From positions 1-7,581 of the forward strand of contig RZZF01000083.1 in NCBI GenBank assembly GCA_009929975.1: a stretch of DNA of 7,581 nucleotides, given 5' to 3'. The first letter of the stretch is position 1. Each line of letters begins with the position of its first letter. Position numbers and translations under genes: made by a program. Below, in pieces: positions 1 to 6,569 of the stretch. The notes beneath the pieces are model-generated. The model made no database searches. It saw only the letters and a list, made by a program, of their open reading frames with translations, and had not been told where the DNA came from. The stretch comes from Clostridia bacterium. GTDB lineage: Bacteria > Bacillota > Clostridia > Saccharofermentanales > UBA5734.

Positions 1-104
1 CGAAACGCTTCAACAAAACTTTCATCATCCTTAATATACTTCGGCTTGGTCATGTTATTGAAAATGAGCAGCGCGACTCCGACCGCAATGGTAAATCGGA
101 TCCA
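1..104 (-). pseudogene. Out-of-frame membrane continuation of the permease-prefix protein (partial, runs off left edge)
   Basis: The minus strand is open here in a frame one base away from the gene at 55-324. After a TGA at 105-107 it reads WIRFTIAVGVALLIFNN, then MTKPKYIKDDESFVEAF, up to the window edge. The first part is a hydrophobic stretch like the first membrane helix that normally follows a permease-prefix domain, and the second part is a charged segment. No ATG/GTG with a ribosome site lies upstream of the helix in this frame, so it is unlikely to start independently. I infer that this is the rest of the upstream gene, disconnected by a one-base change near 100-110. A sequencing error or programmed +1 shift would give the same picture. 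The 3' end is not in the window. Confidence 0.55.
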
Positions 105-324
105 TCATTTTCTGCGCACGCAGCTGGCTGAGCAGTCCGGTCATGTCACCGATGCCGGAAATAACGCTGCGATAGGCGTCTTCAGGAGTCATTCCCTGTT
201 CAATCAGGTCATCATACTTGGACAGGCCGTTGGCTAGCAATTCTTCCCTGAGATCATTAATCTGTCGATTTTCCGGCACGTCCGCAAACAAATTCTCAAT
301 GTGTGTTTTGATCCGGTCTTTCAT
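55..324 (-). CDS. Permease prefix domain (DUF1700-like) protein, probably truncated by a frameshift
   Basis: An 89-residue product with an amphipathic helical start: MKDRIKTHIENLFADVPENR, then a segment around LREELLANGLSKYDDLIEQG, then EDAYRSVISGIGDMTGLLSQL at about residues 48-68. This is the helical cytosolic domain typical of the permease prefix domain 1 / DUF1700 proteins encoded next to PadR regulators in Bacillota; members normally continue into membrane helices. Here the frame ends after residue 89 with a short unrelated-looking tail from about residue 74 (PIYHCGRSRAAHFQ), while the membrane helix appears in the neighbouring frame. The start ATG overlaps the stop of padR as ATGA (321-324), so translation is coupled. 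The function is not known; a role in sensing or signalling with the PadR partner is an inference. Confidence 0.7.
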   Translation of the reverse strand: MKDRIKTHIENLFADVPENRQINDLREELLANGLSKYDDLIEQGMTPEDAYRSVISGIGDMTGLLSQLRAQKMMDPIYHCGRSRAAHFQ

Positions 325-674
325 TGGTCGTCCTCCCTGATGAGTTCATCAATCAGCTGTTTGGCTTCTTCCCAGTCCAATTTGTTTTGCTGATAAACCG
401 ACTGTCCCTGCCGGGTGATTGAATAGTAGCGGCGTCTCGCGCCTGTTGTCTCGTCGCCCCAGTAGGATGAGATCAATCCACCTTCTTCCAGTCGTCTGAA
501 CGCTGAGTAGAGCGTTGCTTCTTTCAATTCATATGCACCTGCGGTTTTCTCACTGATATACTTATTGATTTCATAACCGTAACTGTCTTTACTCAAGAGT
601 CGTCTCAGAATGATCGTATCGGTATGGCCTCTCAACAGATCCGATGTGATCGACACAGTACCACCTCTTTTCAT
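321..674 (-). CDS. PadR family transcriptional regulator
   Basis: A 117-residue winged-helix regulator of the short PadR type. Residues about 9-70 carry the DNA-binding fold: SDLLRGHTDTIILRRLL, then SYGYEINKYI, then the recognition helix region ELKEATLYSAFRRLEEGGLI. The wing follows with the ARRRYYSITRQG motif that marks the family. A short C-terminal helix (LDWEEAKQLIDELI) would serve for dimer formation. Two starts are possible: ATG at 674 with AAAGGG six bases upstream, or GTG at 656, preceded by a stronger AGAGGTGG (661-668). The GTG start would begin at SITSDLLRG, which fits where many relatives begin. It overlaps the next gene by four bases. Such proteins usually repress their own operon; the promoter just upstream fits that, but the operator is not proven. 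Confidence 0.9.
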   Translation of the reverse strand: MKRGGTVSITSDLLRGHTDTIILRRLLSKDSYGYEINKYISEKTAGAYELKEATLYSAFRRLEEGGLISSYWGDETTGARRRYYSITRQGQSVYQQNKLDWEEAKQLIDELIREDDQ

Positions 675-695
675 GTATTTCCCTTTACGAGTTAC

Positions 696-724
696 ATTTT
701 ATTATGTGTTACTACGTCTGTCAA
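696..724 (-). promoter_or_regulatory. Sigma-A type promoter of the padR module
   Basis: Reading the minus strand, a perfect TTGACA (724-719) is followed after exactly 17 bases by TAAAAT (701-696), five of six consensus bases. Transcription would start near 689, giving a leader of about 15 bases to the ATG or 33 bases to the GTG start of padR. A small dyad ACAT-N6-ATGT (694-707) covers the -10 box and could be a regulator site; this is only a suggestion. Confidence 0.7.
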
Positions 725-756
725 GGTATATTGAGAAATTATATGCTGCCTTGACA
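719..756. promoter_or_regulatory. Inverted repeat TGTCAAGG ... CCTTGACA in the divergent intergenic region
   Basis: Two perfect 8-base arms, 719-726 and 749-756, are separated by 22 bases, so their centres lie about 30 bases apart, close to three helical turns. Each arm contains a TTGACA hexamer pointing outward: the left arm is the -35 box of the padR promoter, and the right arm would be the -35 box of a plus-strand promoter whose -10 (TACTGT, 775-780, 18-base spacer) is weak. The layout suggests a shared operator or paired divergent promoters. Symmetry of two -35 boxes alone could also produce it. Confidence 0.4.
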
Positions 757-1841
757 TGAGGAACATATTGAATCTACTGTTAAAGCATACTATGTCAGAC
801 GAGCCGGACCATCACCGGCAAGATGGGATGTGTCAGATGAAGATTCAAGAAACGTGCAATCTTGTCAAAATGTACGAAAATACAAACCATCGGATCGATG
901 AGAACTCTCCTGAGCTGCTGTTCATAAAAGCGGTCTGTGCCGGTCAGGAAGTCGAAGCACTTTCATTTTTCCGCGAGCGGAAACTGTTCAGCGATGAACC
1001 GCCGGCCATCGATACACCATACGGCCGCTTTGCCGGATTGGATGAGATTCGTGATTTTGTCAAAGACTGGCTGCAACGATTCAACGCGCAGAGCGCCTAT
1101 GTGACACCGGTCATCCAGACCATTGCCAACGGCTGCATCGGACTCGAGGCCGCCATCAATTTCGAGACGGTTGACAGCATTGAGCAAGTCCCCATGTTCA
1201 TCATTGCCGATCTGCGAACACCCGATCTGCTTGATGAGATACGCATCTACTGCCATTTTTCGTATGTCCCCGGTTTACAGGCCTATCGTCATCCGATCTT
1301 CAAAGCCGCGCATCTGGAAATGGGTGATCCATCTTTACTGACGGGCGCCGTCCGTGAATATTACGAGGCGCTCCACCATGTGCCGGCTGTCGATGTTGAC
1401 CGGATTATGAAAACCTTTGGTGAAGGCTGCCAGTTTGGCGGCTATGACAGGAAAGGAACACCGGTTCATCAGGCAGCGGACCGCGAAGAATTACGGGCGA
1501 TCTACGAGCGAATGAGCCTGTATATTCCCAGGTGTGTCGGTATGCGCTATGAAACGATCATCGATGATGGCCGCACCTGTATCATCGAGTGGGTACACAT
1601 TGTCTCCCGTGTGGGTCAGGACGAGCGTGCCCGAATCGCCATGTCGGGTATCGCCGCTTATGAACGCGGTGATAACGGCCTGCTCTGCTCAGTCAGAATC
1701 AGTGATTATGCCGGCAGCGAACGTACGATTGACTGGTCGCAGCTGGAGATAAGTGAGGAAGAAGCCAAGGCTGTAAACTTTGTTGAAGTTTTCCCGGCAG
1801 GTGTCGGGCAAAAGCCGCAGTCATCGTCCATCAATTGTTGA
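756..1841 (+). CDS. Tandem NTF2/SnoaL-like fold protein, function unknown
   Basis: Up to 361 residues, with no signal peptide or convincing membrane helix, so probably cytoplasmic. I see two NTF2-like cone folds. The first covers about residues 53-172: a helical start, KLFSDEPPAIDTPYGRFAGL, DEIRDFVKDWLQRF, and a closing strand EIRIYCHFSYVPG. The second covers about 197-320: REYYEALHHVPAVDVDRIM, ADREELRAIYERM, CIIEWVHIVSRVG, and the end strand LLCSVRISDYAG. SnoaL-like domains serve as small-molecule binding or isomerase/hydrolase pockets; the substrate here is unknown. The start is uncertain. The ATG at 756 lacks a ribosome site and sits in a TTGACA arm. A TTG at 768 follows GAGGA, and the ATG at 837 has only a weak GGGA. 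The first roughly 27-45 residues look unlike the conserved part, so a downstream start is plausible. Confidence 0.65.
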   Translation: MRNILNLLLKHTMSDEPDHHRQDGMCQMKIQETCNLVKMYENTNHRIDENSPELLFIKAVCAGQEVEALSFFRERKLFSDEPPAIDTPYGRFAGLDEIRDFVKDWLQRFNAQSAYVTPVIQTIANGCIGLEAAINFETVDSIEQVPMFIIADLRTPDLLDEIRIYCHFSYVPGLQAYRHPIFKAAHLEMGDPSLLTGAVREYYEALHHVPAVDVDRIMKTFGEGCQFGGYDRKGTPVHQAADREELRAIYERMSLYIPRCVGMRYETIIDDGRTCIIEWVHIVSRVGQDERARIAMSGIAAYERGDNGLLCSVRISDYAGSERTIDWSQLEISEEEAKAVNFVEVFPAGVGQKPQSSSINC

Positions 1842-1870
1842 AACAAGGCCTATATCGTCGCACGTGTTAC

Positions 1871-1898
1871 TTCACATAAAATTTCTGCGGCTTATGAT
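1871..1898 (+). promoter_or_regulatory. Promoter of the peroxiredoxin gene
   Basis: TTCACA (1871-1876, five of six consensus bases) and TATGAT (1893-1898, five of six) are separated by 16 bases. It lies in the 151-base gap after the NTF2-like gene and would give an untranslated leader of about 88 bases before the ATG at 1993. The spacing is one base short of ideal. This suggests the peroxiredoxin can be transcribed independently of the gene upstream. Confidence 0.6.
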
Positions 1899-1960
1899 AA
1901 GAGATAAAGATACATAAGTGAAACTGGCAGCCGATCTGTAGAAACAAATCCACAGACGAG

Positions 1961-1985
1961 CCGCCCACCGACAACAGAAAGGCGG
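1961..1985 (+). promoter_or_regulatory. Possible hairpin covering the peroxiredoxin Shine-Dalgarno site
   Basis: CCGCC at 1961-1965 is complementary to GGCGG at 1981-1985, which is the core of the ribosome site AAAGGCGG (1978-1985) in front of the ATG at 1993. The loop is 15 bases. Five G-C pairs could mask the site, but the stem is short and the loop long, so it may be chance. Confidence 0.3.
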
Positions 1986-1992
1986 ATAAACC

Positions 1993-2454
1993 ATGGAACC
2001 GATCAAGATTGGAGCACAGGCTCCTGATTTTACACTCGAAAACAATAAAGACGGCGAGGTCAGCCTGTCTGATTTTCATGGCAAAAAAGTCCTGCTGTCC
2101 TGGCATCCCCTGGCCTGGACTTCGGTCTGCACAGATCAGATGCGCGCCCTTGAAGCCAATTTTGACCGTTTCGAAGCATCGAACACGGTTGCTCTCGGTA
2201 TGAGTGTCGACCCTGCAGCCAGCAAGAAAGTCTGGGCCGCAGTGCTATCAATCCGCAAGACAAGCCTGCTCAGCGATTTCTGGCCGCATGGCAAAACCGC
2301 GGCTGATTACGGAATTTTCAGCGAAGAAGACGGGATCTCCCGCAGAGCCAATATTCTGATCAATGAAGAGGGCAAAGTACAATGGGTTAAAGTTTACCCG
2401 AACTCACAGCTGCCTGATATCGAAGAGGTCTTTTCAGTGATTGGCGAACGTTAG
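1993..2454 (+). CDS. 1-Cys peroxiredoxin, AhpC/TSA (AhpE-like) family
   Basis: A 153-residue thiol peroxidase that would reduce hydrogen peroxide and organic hydroperoxides in the cytoplasm. The thioredoxin fold starts with IGAQAPDFTLENN, and the active site is P39-L-A-W-T43-S-V-C46, matching the family PxxxTxxC signature with C46 as the peroxidatic cysteine. The conserved arginine is expected at R118 in ISRRANILI. The SDFWPHGKTAADYGIF segment (residues 94-109) resembles AhpE-type proteins. C46 is the only cysteine, so no intramolecular resolving cysteine exists, and an external thiol such as a thioredoxin or low-molecular thiol would be needed. The usual F/YP before the active site is HP here. 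The ribosome site AAAGGCGG precedes the ATG. It has its own promoter and ends at a hairpin shared with the convergent cluster. No redox partner is encoded nearby. Confidence 0.92.
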   Translation: MEPIKIGAQAPDFTLENNKDGEVSLSDFHGKKVLLSWHPLAWTSVCTDQMRALEANFDRFEASNTVALGMSVDPAASKKVWAAVLSIRKTSLLSDFWPHGKTAADYGIFSEEDGISRRANILINEEGKVQWVKVYPNSQLPDIEEVFSVIGER

Positions 2455-2482
2455 TCGATCACGTTCATAGTGAGTCCTATCC

Positions 2483-2518
2483 ATAAGCCGGCTGTTTTTC
2501 TCGAGACAACCGGCTTAT
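2483..2518. terminator. Bidirectional terminator-like hairpin between convergent genes
   Basis: ATAAGCCGGCTGT (2483-2495) pairs with ACAACCGGCTTAT (2506-2518), a 13-base stem with one C/A mismatch and a 10-base loop. It sits 28 bases after the stop of the peroxiredoxin and 27 bases after the stop of the minus-strand Gfo/Idh/MocA gene, so it can end both transcripts. The following U tract is weak on the plus strand (UAAUU) and absent on the minus strand, which lowers confidence in strong intrinsic termination. Confidence 0.65.
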
Positions 2519-2545
2519 TAATTGGCAGACAAACCTTCATCACCT

Positions 2546-3685
2546 CTATAGCCGGATGATCTGCTCGGAATACGGCATATTTTTGCGAAAATTCGGCATC
2601 GTCATGATTCGACTGCCGTTTGTGATTGAGAGTTCACTTAATAACCCGACAGCAGTCCATTCACAGGCCCGGTACACGTCGATTTCCGGTGCTTGGTGAT
2701 CGACGATGGATCGGATGAAATCCTCAACGATGAAAAAATCACCGCCGCCATGACCGGCCTTGATCTGTGCTTCGGTCGCGTGTTGATACCGTTCCGGCAG
2801 ATGGTGGGCAAAATCAGCCAGTGGCCGCCATTTCGCTTCATCAACCGAGTCATCCATTCCTTCAAGCCAGATATGAGCCGGATGTCCGGCGATCCGTGAG
2901 CTCTCCACGACGCCTTTTGTCCCCTGGATCGAATAATACGCCATCTGATGTGGTCTTGGCGACACGGCATCCAGCCGGATTCTGACCAGTTTACCGCTTG
3001 CCAGCTGGCACAGGGTCACCGTCGTGTCCTCCTGCCGCAGGCTGTCGTCACAATGGCGGCCGCTGCCGAATGTCGCGATGGACGCGATGCGGTCATTACC
3101 GAACCACTGCATGACCGGGCCGACGCTATGCGTCGGGTAATACGCGCCCCGCTTGCCCAGCTGCCAGTATTTGCGCCAGGAGGTTTTGCCGCTCTGGTGC
3201 AGGCCGTACTGATAGGTCACCAGGGATTGAAGATTATGCAGGTACTCGCCTTCACCATAATAGACATCGCCGAGCAGGCCTTGATTCACCAGCTGGCGGA
3301 CCAGCTGATTATCCGGCATATAACAGTAATTTTCCGCCAGCATATAGGTTTTGCCGGACTGCTCAACCGTTTCGATCAGCCACCATAACTCGTCCATCGT
3401 CACACCGGCCGTCACTTCGCTGAGAACATGTTTTCCGGCCTGCAGCGCCAGAATGGCCTGCGGGACATGCAGCTGCATGGGGGTCGCGATCACCACCGCG
3501 TCGATATCGGATTCCAGCAGATCCTCGTACACACGATACCCTTTTTCGATATGATACTCGTCCTGCATTTTCCTGAGGAGGTCTTCATCCAGGTCACAAA
3601 GCGCGGCAACCTCGACATTGTCCAGAGCCTGAAACCCCATCACGGTTGAAAGTCCTCTGATTCCGACAATACCAATCTTGATCAT
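2546..3685 (-). CDS. Gfo/Idh/MocA family protein resembling GH109 glycosidases
   Basis: A 379-residue two-domain protein. The N-terminal Rossmann fold begins KIGIVGIRGLSTVMG (residues 3-17), with D31 after the second strand, then VVIATPMQLH at 64-73. The usual EKP motif of these dehydrogenases is replaced by E90-V-T-A-G, so the catalytic lysine is missing. The C-terminal domain has features I associate with GH109, the NAD-dependent alpha-N-acetylgalactosaminidase family: AENYCYMPDN (117-126), EGEYLHNL (145-152), YYPTHSVGPV (182-191), GHGGGDFF (311-318) and a late IDVYRACEW. GH109 enzymes use bound NAD to oxidise the sugar transiently and cleave the glycosidic bond by elimination. There is no signal peptide, so it is likely cytoplasmic. 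AAGGAG lies six bases before the ATG. It is the last gene of the cluster, 16 bases after the hydrolase. The sugar specificity is unknown, and a non-glycosidase role is possible. Confidence 0.8.
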   Translation of the reverse strand: MIKIGIVGIRGLSTVMGFQALDNVEVAALCDLDEDLLRKMQDEYHIEKGYRVYEDLLESDIDAVVIATPMQLHVPQAILALQAGKHVLSEVTAGVTMDELWWLIETVEQSGKTYMLAENYCYMPDNQLVRQLVNQGLLGDVYYGEGEYLHNLQSLVTYQYGLHQSGKTSWRKYWQLGKRGAYYPTHSVGPVMQWFGNDRIASIATFGSGRHCDDSLRQEDTTVTLCQLASGKLVRIRLDAVSPRPHQMAYYSIQGTKGVVESSRIAGHPAHIWLEGMDDSVDEAKWRPLADFAHHLPERYQHATEAQIKAGHGGGDFFIVEDFIRSIVDHQAPEIDVYRACEWTAVGLLSELSITNGSRIMTMPNFRKNMPYSEQIIRL

Positions 3686-3701
3686 CTGTCTCTCCTTGAG
3701 C

Positions 3702-5405
3702 TCATTTCAGGCCCAGCTGAATCGCCGCGGCATAAGGACCGCCGATATGCACTGACTGGTTGGCTATTTTTGTTGTTTCTTGAATTGACCATATTCCCTG
3801 CTGATTGGAATGGATGGCGTATTCAGGAAAATTGGATGAAGCGATATCCACGCGGATCCGGGAACCGGCACGGATGGACCATGTGACGGGCAGCAGTGTG
3901 ATATTGAGTTCTTCAATACGGCCGGGTTGATAGGATCTTCTTTTTCTCGAACCATTTCTATACGCCAGAGTGGTCAGTCCGGACCGGATGTTATAGGCTT
4001 TCCCATCCGGCATGAGGTCGATGATTTTTGCTGTGAAACAGGTGTCTGCACAGTCGGAGCTGACAAAGAGCCTGATATTGATTCGGCCTGTCACCAGTGT
4101 GTCTTCTGTCATGACATCTGAAATGAAACTGATCACGTCCTCCCGGTCGCCGGGCGGGTTCTGCAAGCAGCTGCCTCTGATGGCTTTCGACACAAAGACG
4201 GTTTCCCCACCGTTGGTGTACACCGGATTGTCCGGATCATACTGATACTCAATCGCCCCGGTTTGGTCCGGTTTTTCACTGGACAGGCGATACGCGGCCG
4301 GGTTGTCATGGCGACACGCCGTCAGATACAACGTCTTCTCAGCCTGTCGCCTGATCGGCCAGTGATCCCAGGACTGCCAGCGATCCTCGCCGATCACGTA
4401 AGTTCTGATCTCCGGATCAGGCAATCGATCGTCCTGTAAAATCGTATCAAACCAGTGAAACATGTCCGCGTTGATATTCAACGCCGCGTGTTTGTTTTGA
4501 TGTCCCGGAATCGCCGGTTTGAAGTCATGATCCCAGGCACCGATGATCAGCCGGCTCATCTTTTTTGTTTGCGGATTCAGTTTTTCATAACCGAGAACCG
4601 TCCCTTCCAGATGATGGTCGAACCAACCGGCCACGATGCAGACGGGGACCTTGATTTTCTCCGGAATCTGCTTCAATTTTCCCCAGAAACCCGTCTGCCA
4701 GTAAGGGCTGTCCTCATCCGTCTGTGTAATCCAGTCTCTGTACCAATCGAGCTTGACCCCCCATAAGTTTTCATCCACCGTGATATGAGGACGGTGGCGG
4801 CAGGCCTTCAGATAATCAGCTGCGAAATGTTCATCATCCGTCACCGGCCGGCCGGCATTGCCCATCGCCCACCCTGTCAGAATGTCATGACGAAACAAGC
4901 CGTCTTTATAGGCCGAACGGTACCGGTCAACCCCGTAATGGCACAAATACAAGGTCTTGACTTTATCCGGCAGCTGATCAGCAATAATCCAGCCGGTTAA
5001 TGCCATATAGGAAACGCCATGCATGCCGATGGACCGGCACCAGGATTGCCCGGCCAGCCAATTCACACTGTCGATGCCATCGTCAGGTTCATTCACATTG
5101 GGTTTCCAGATGCCTTCTGATCCGACGGTACCGCGGCAAAATTGAACGACATAGGCAAATCCCCTTTGGGCATACGCTTCGCCATGTGCCCTGAACAGAT
5201 CGGCCATAGGATACGGCGTTCTGACAAACAAAACGGGCCACGGGCCGTCTCCTGCGGGCCGGCAGATCATGGTTCTCAGTCTGATCCCGTCCCGCATCGC
5301 AACCATGGTTTCTATTGTCTCACCGATGGCATGCGTTGGCGGACGGACATCATTTTGATAGCTTTGTCTGATCGTTTCGATAATCGACTGCTCTGCTGTA
5401 CTCAA
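3702..5405 (-). CDS. CocE/NonD family alpha/beta hydrolase (X-Pro dipeptidyl-peptidase S15-like)
   Basis: A 567-residue serine hydrolase of the CocE / X-Pro dipeptidyl-peptidase class, which cleaves acyl ester or amide bonds. The alpha/beta hydrolase part spans about residues 30-310: RDGIRLRTMICRP, then VRTPYP, FCRGTVGSEG (oxyanion region), the nucleophile elbow G130-V-S132-Y-M-A, AGWFD263 and GAWDH293. S132, D263 and H293 form a complete predicted triad. The position usually glycine after SYx is alanine (A135). The C-terminal half, about 330-565, is the jelly-roll domain ending VDIASSNFPEYAIHSN and HIGGPYAAAIQL. No signal peptide is seen, so it acts inside the cell. The start is TTG at 5405 with GGGGAG upstream; the first in-frame ATG is only at residue 34. 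It lies between two Gfo/Idh/MocA genes, 37 and 16 bases away, suggesting removal of an acyl group from a sugar-containing compound (inference). Confidence 0.88.
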   Translation of the reverse strand: MSTAEQSIIETIRQSYQNDVRPPTHAIGETIETMVAMRDGIRLRTMICRPAGDGPWPVLFVRTPYPMADLFRAHGEAYAQRGFAYVVQFCRGTVGSEGIWKPNVNEPDDGIDSVNWLAGQSWCRSIGMHGVSYMALTGWIIADQLPDKVKTLYLCHYGVDRYRSAYKDGLFRHDILTGWAMGNAGRPVTDDEHFAADYLKACRHRPHITVDENLWGVKLDWYRDWITQTDEDSPYWQTGFWGKLKQIPEKIKVPVCIVAGWFDHHLEGTVLGYEKLNPQTKKMSRLIIGAWDHDFKPAIPGHQNKHAALNINADMFHWFDTILQDDRLPDPEIRTYVIGEDRWQSWDHWPIRRQAEKTLYLTACRHDNPAAYRLSSEKPDQTGAIEYQYDPDNPVYTNGGETVFVSKAIRGSCLQNPPGDREDVISFISDVMTEDTLVTGRINIRLFVSSDCADTCFTAKIIDLMPDGKAYNIRSGLTTLAYRNGSRKRRSYQPGRIEELNITLLPVTWSIRAGSRIRVDIASSNFPEYAIHSNQQGIWSIQETTKIANQSVHIGGPYAAAIQLGLK

Positions 5406-5442
5406 TTGGAATCTCCCCGGTTAAATGCTATTGAACCAGATC

Positions 5443-6555
5443 TTATGCGTCTCTGACAATCTCAGATGCCGTGACCTCACGGTCCAGCTCAGCGGATCGG
5501 TAGACCGCTTCAAGTATCGCCGCGGTGTTCAACATCTGCTGCGAAGTGACCGGGTACGGCTTGATTCCGTCAAGATCATCCAGAATGTGTTCATAACAGA
5601 CCCAGTGACCCCATCCCGGTACCGCGTTGCTGGTATCATCAAATACTTTGGGACAGATCTCACTCTGGCTTTGACCGATCGTCTTGTAAAGCCGCATCTC
5701 AGGCATGACCAGCCCGCCTCGATCCCCGACCAGCCGGAATGAACTTTCTTCCGGCAGATCGATCGCCCACGCGACACGAAAGCTCACGGTCATTCCATTG
5801 TCAAAATGGAGAGTTCCGACGGCAAACTCTTCAACATCCATCTCGTCGATACTAAATTCGCGTGGAATGAAGGTTCCGTCAAACGCGCCGCTTTCTTTGT
5901 TGGAAATCAGGACGGTCTCGCCGTTTTTGACAGCTTTCGTGTACATGGAGGCCCGGGCACTCTTGAGCAGCGGATTACCGCAGAAACTGAGCAGGGCGTC
6001 AATGTTATGAACCGCCATATCAGCAAACGCGCCCGCCAGGTTATGCGCCTTGATATGAAACTGGCCCCACTGAGGGACGCCTCGACGGCGGATGATGCTG
6101 ATATCGGCAAAATAGAGCTGACCGAGGAGACCCTGGTCGATCCATTTTTTGGCGGTCAGATTATGATGGGTGAAACGTCCGGTCTGAGTCGGGAAAAATT
6201 TCCGCCCACTCGTTTCCGCGGCTGCTAAAATATCCCGGGCATCAGCATAGCTGAGGACGGCCGGCTTTTCTGTGATCACATCAAGCCCGGCTTTAAGCCC
6301 CATCAGCGTGTATGGCTTGTGATACGCGTTGCTCGTGCAGTTGACGAGAAGGTCCGCGCTGCATGCATCAAGCATTGTCTGGCAGTCTGTGTACCAGGGC
6401 ACTCCCAGTTTCTGCGCTGTGAAAGCCGCGGCGTCTTCCCGCTGGTCACAAACCGCAACGATCTCAATCCGTCCGCCAAGCGCCTGGATCGCCGGAATAT
6501 GCGCCCCGTTCAGGATCATGCCGCTGCCGATCAGAGCTGCCCGATAGGTTTTCAT
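5443..6555 (-). CDS. Gfo/Idh/MocA family NAD(P)-dependent oxidoreductase
   Basis: A 370-residue protein from the ATG at 6555, which follows GGGGGA by seven bases; the open frame also has a TTG just upstream at 6558, but the ATG is better placed. The Rossmann domain begins YRAALIGSGMILNGAHIPAI with the dinucleotide loop G10-S-G12, D37 after the second strand, and VNCTSNAYH at 71-79. The canonical E96-K97-P98 is present, as is the D179-M-A-V-H183 motif (FADMAVHNID), so the catalytic lysine and the D/H pair of sugar dehydrogenases are intact. The C-terminal alpha/beta domain extends to the end. The likely reaction is NAD(P)-linked oxidation of a sugar or inositol hydroxyl to a ketone, or its reversal. 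It is 14 bases after the isomerase gene, consistent with a step in the same pathway. The exact substrate is unknown. Confidence 0.92.
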   Translation of the reverse strand: MKTYRAALIGSGMILNGAHIPAIQALGGRIEIVAVCDQREDAAAFTAQKLGVPWYTDCQTMLDACSADLLVNCTSNAYHKPYTLMGLKAGLDVITEKPAVLSYADARDILAAAETSGRKFFPTQTGRFTHHNLTAKKWIDQGLLGQLYFADISIIRRRGVPQWGQFHIKAHNLAGAFADMAVHNIDALLSFCGNPLLKSARASMYTKAVKNGETVLISNKESGAFDGTFIPREFSIDEMDVEEFAVGTLHFDNGMTVSFRVAWAIDLPEESSFRLVGDRGGLVMPEMRLYKTIGQSQSEICPKVFDDTSNAVPGWGHWVCYEHILDDLDGIKPYPVTSQQMLNTAAILEAVYRSAELDREVTASEIVRDA

Positions 6556-6569
6556 CAAAATTCCCCCTG

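Noticed and set aside
963..1256. A 97-codon minus-strand frame within the NTF2-like gene
   Set aside because: It lacks a recognisable domain and a ribosome site, and lies wholly antisense to a longer frame with clear fold features.
1835..1848. Small palindrome TTGTT-GA-AACAA at the end of the NTF2-like gene
   Set aside because: The stem is five A/T-rich pairs with a two-base loop and no T tract, so it is not a credible terminator.
2948..3388. A long plus-strand open frame of 146 codons opposite the GH109-like gene
   Set aside because: It is antisense to a well-conserved protein, has no ribosome site or family resemblance, and is a shadow of G+C-rich codon structure; the same holds for the other opposite-strand frames over the cluster.
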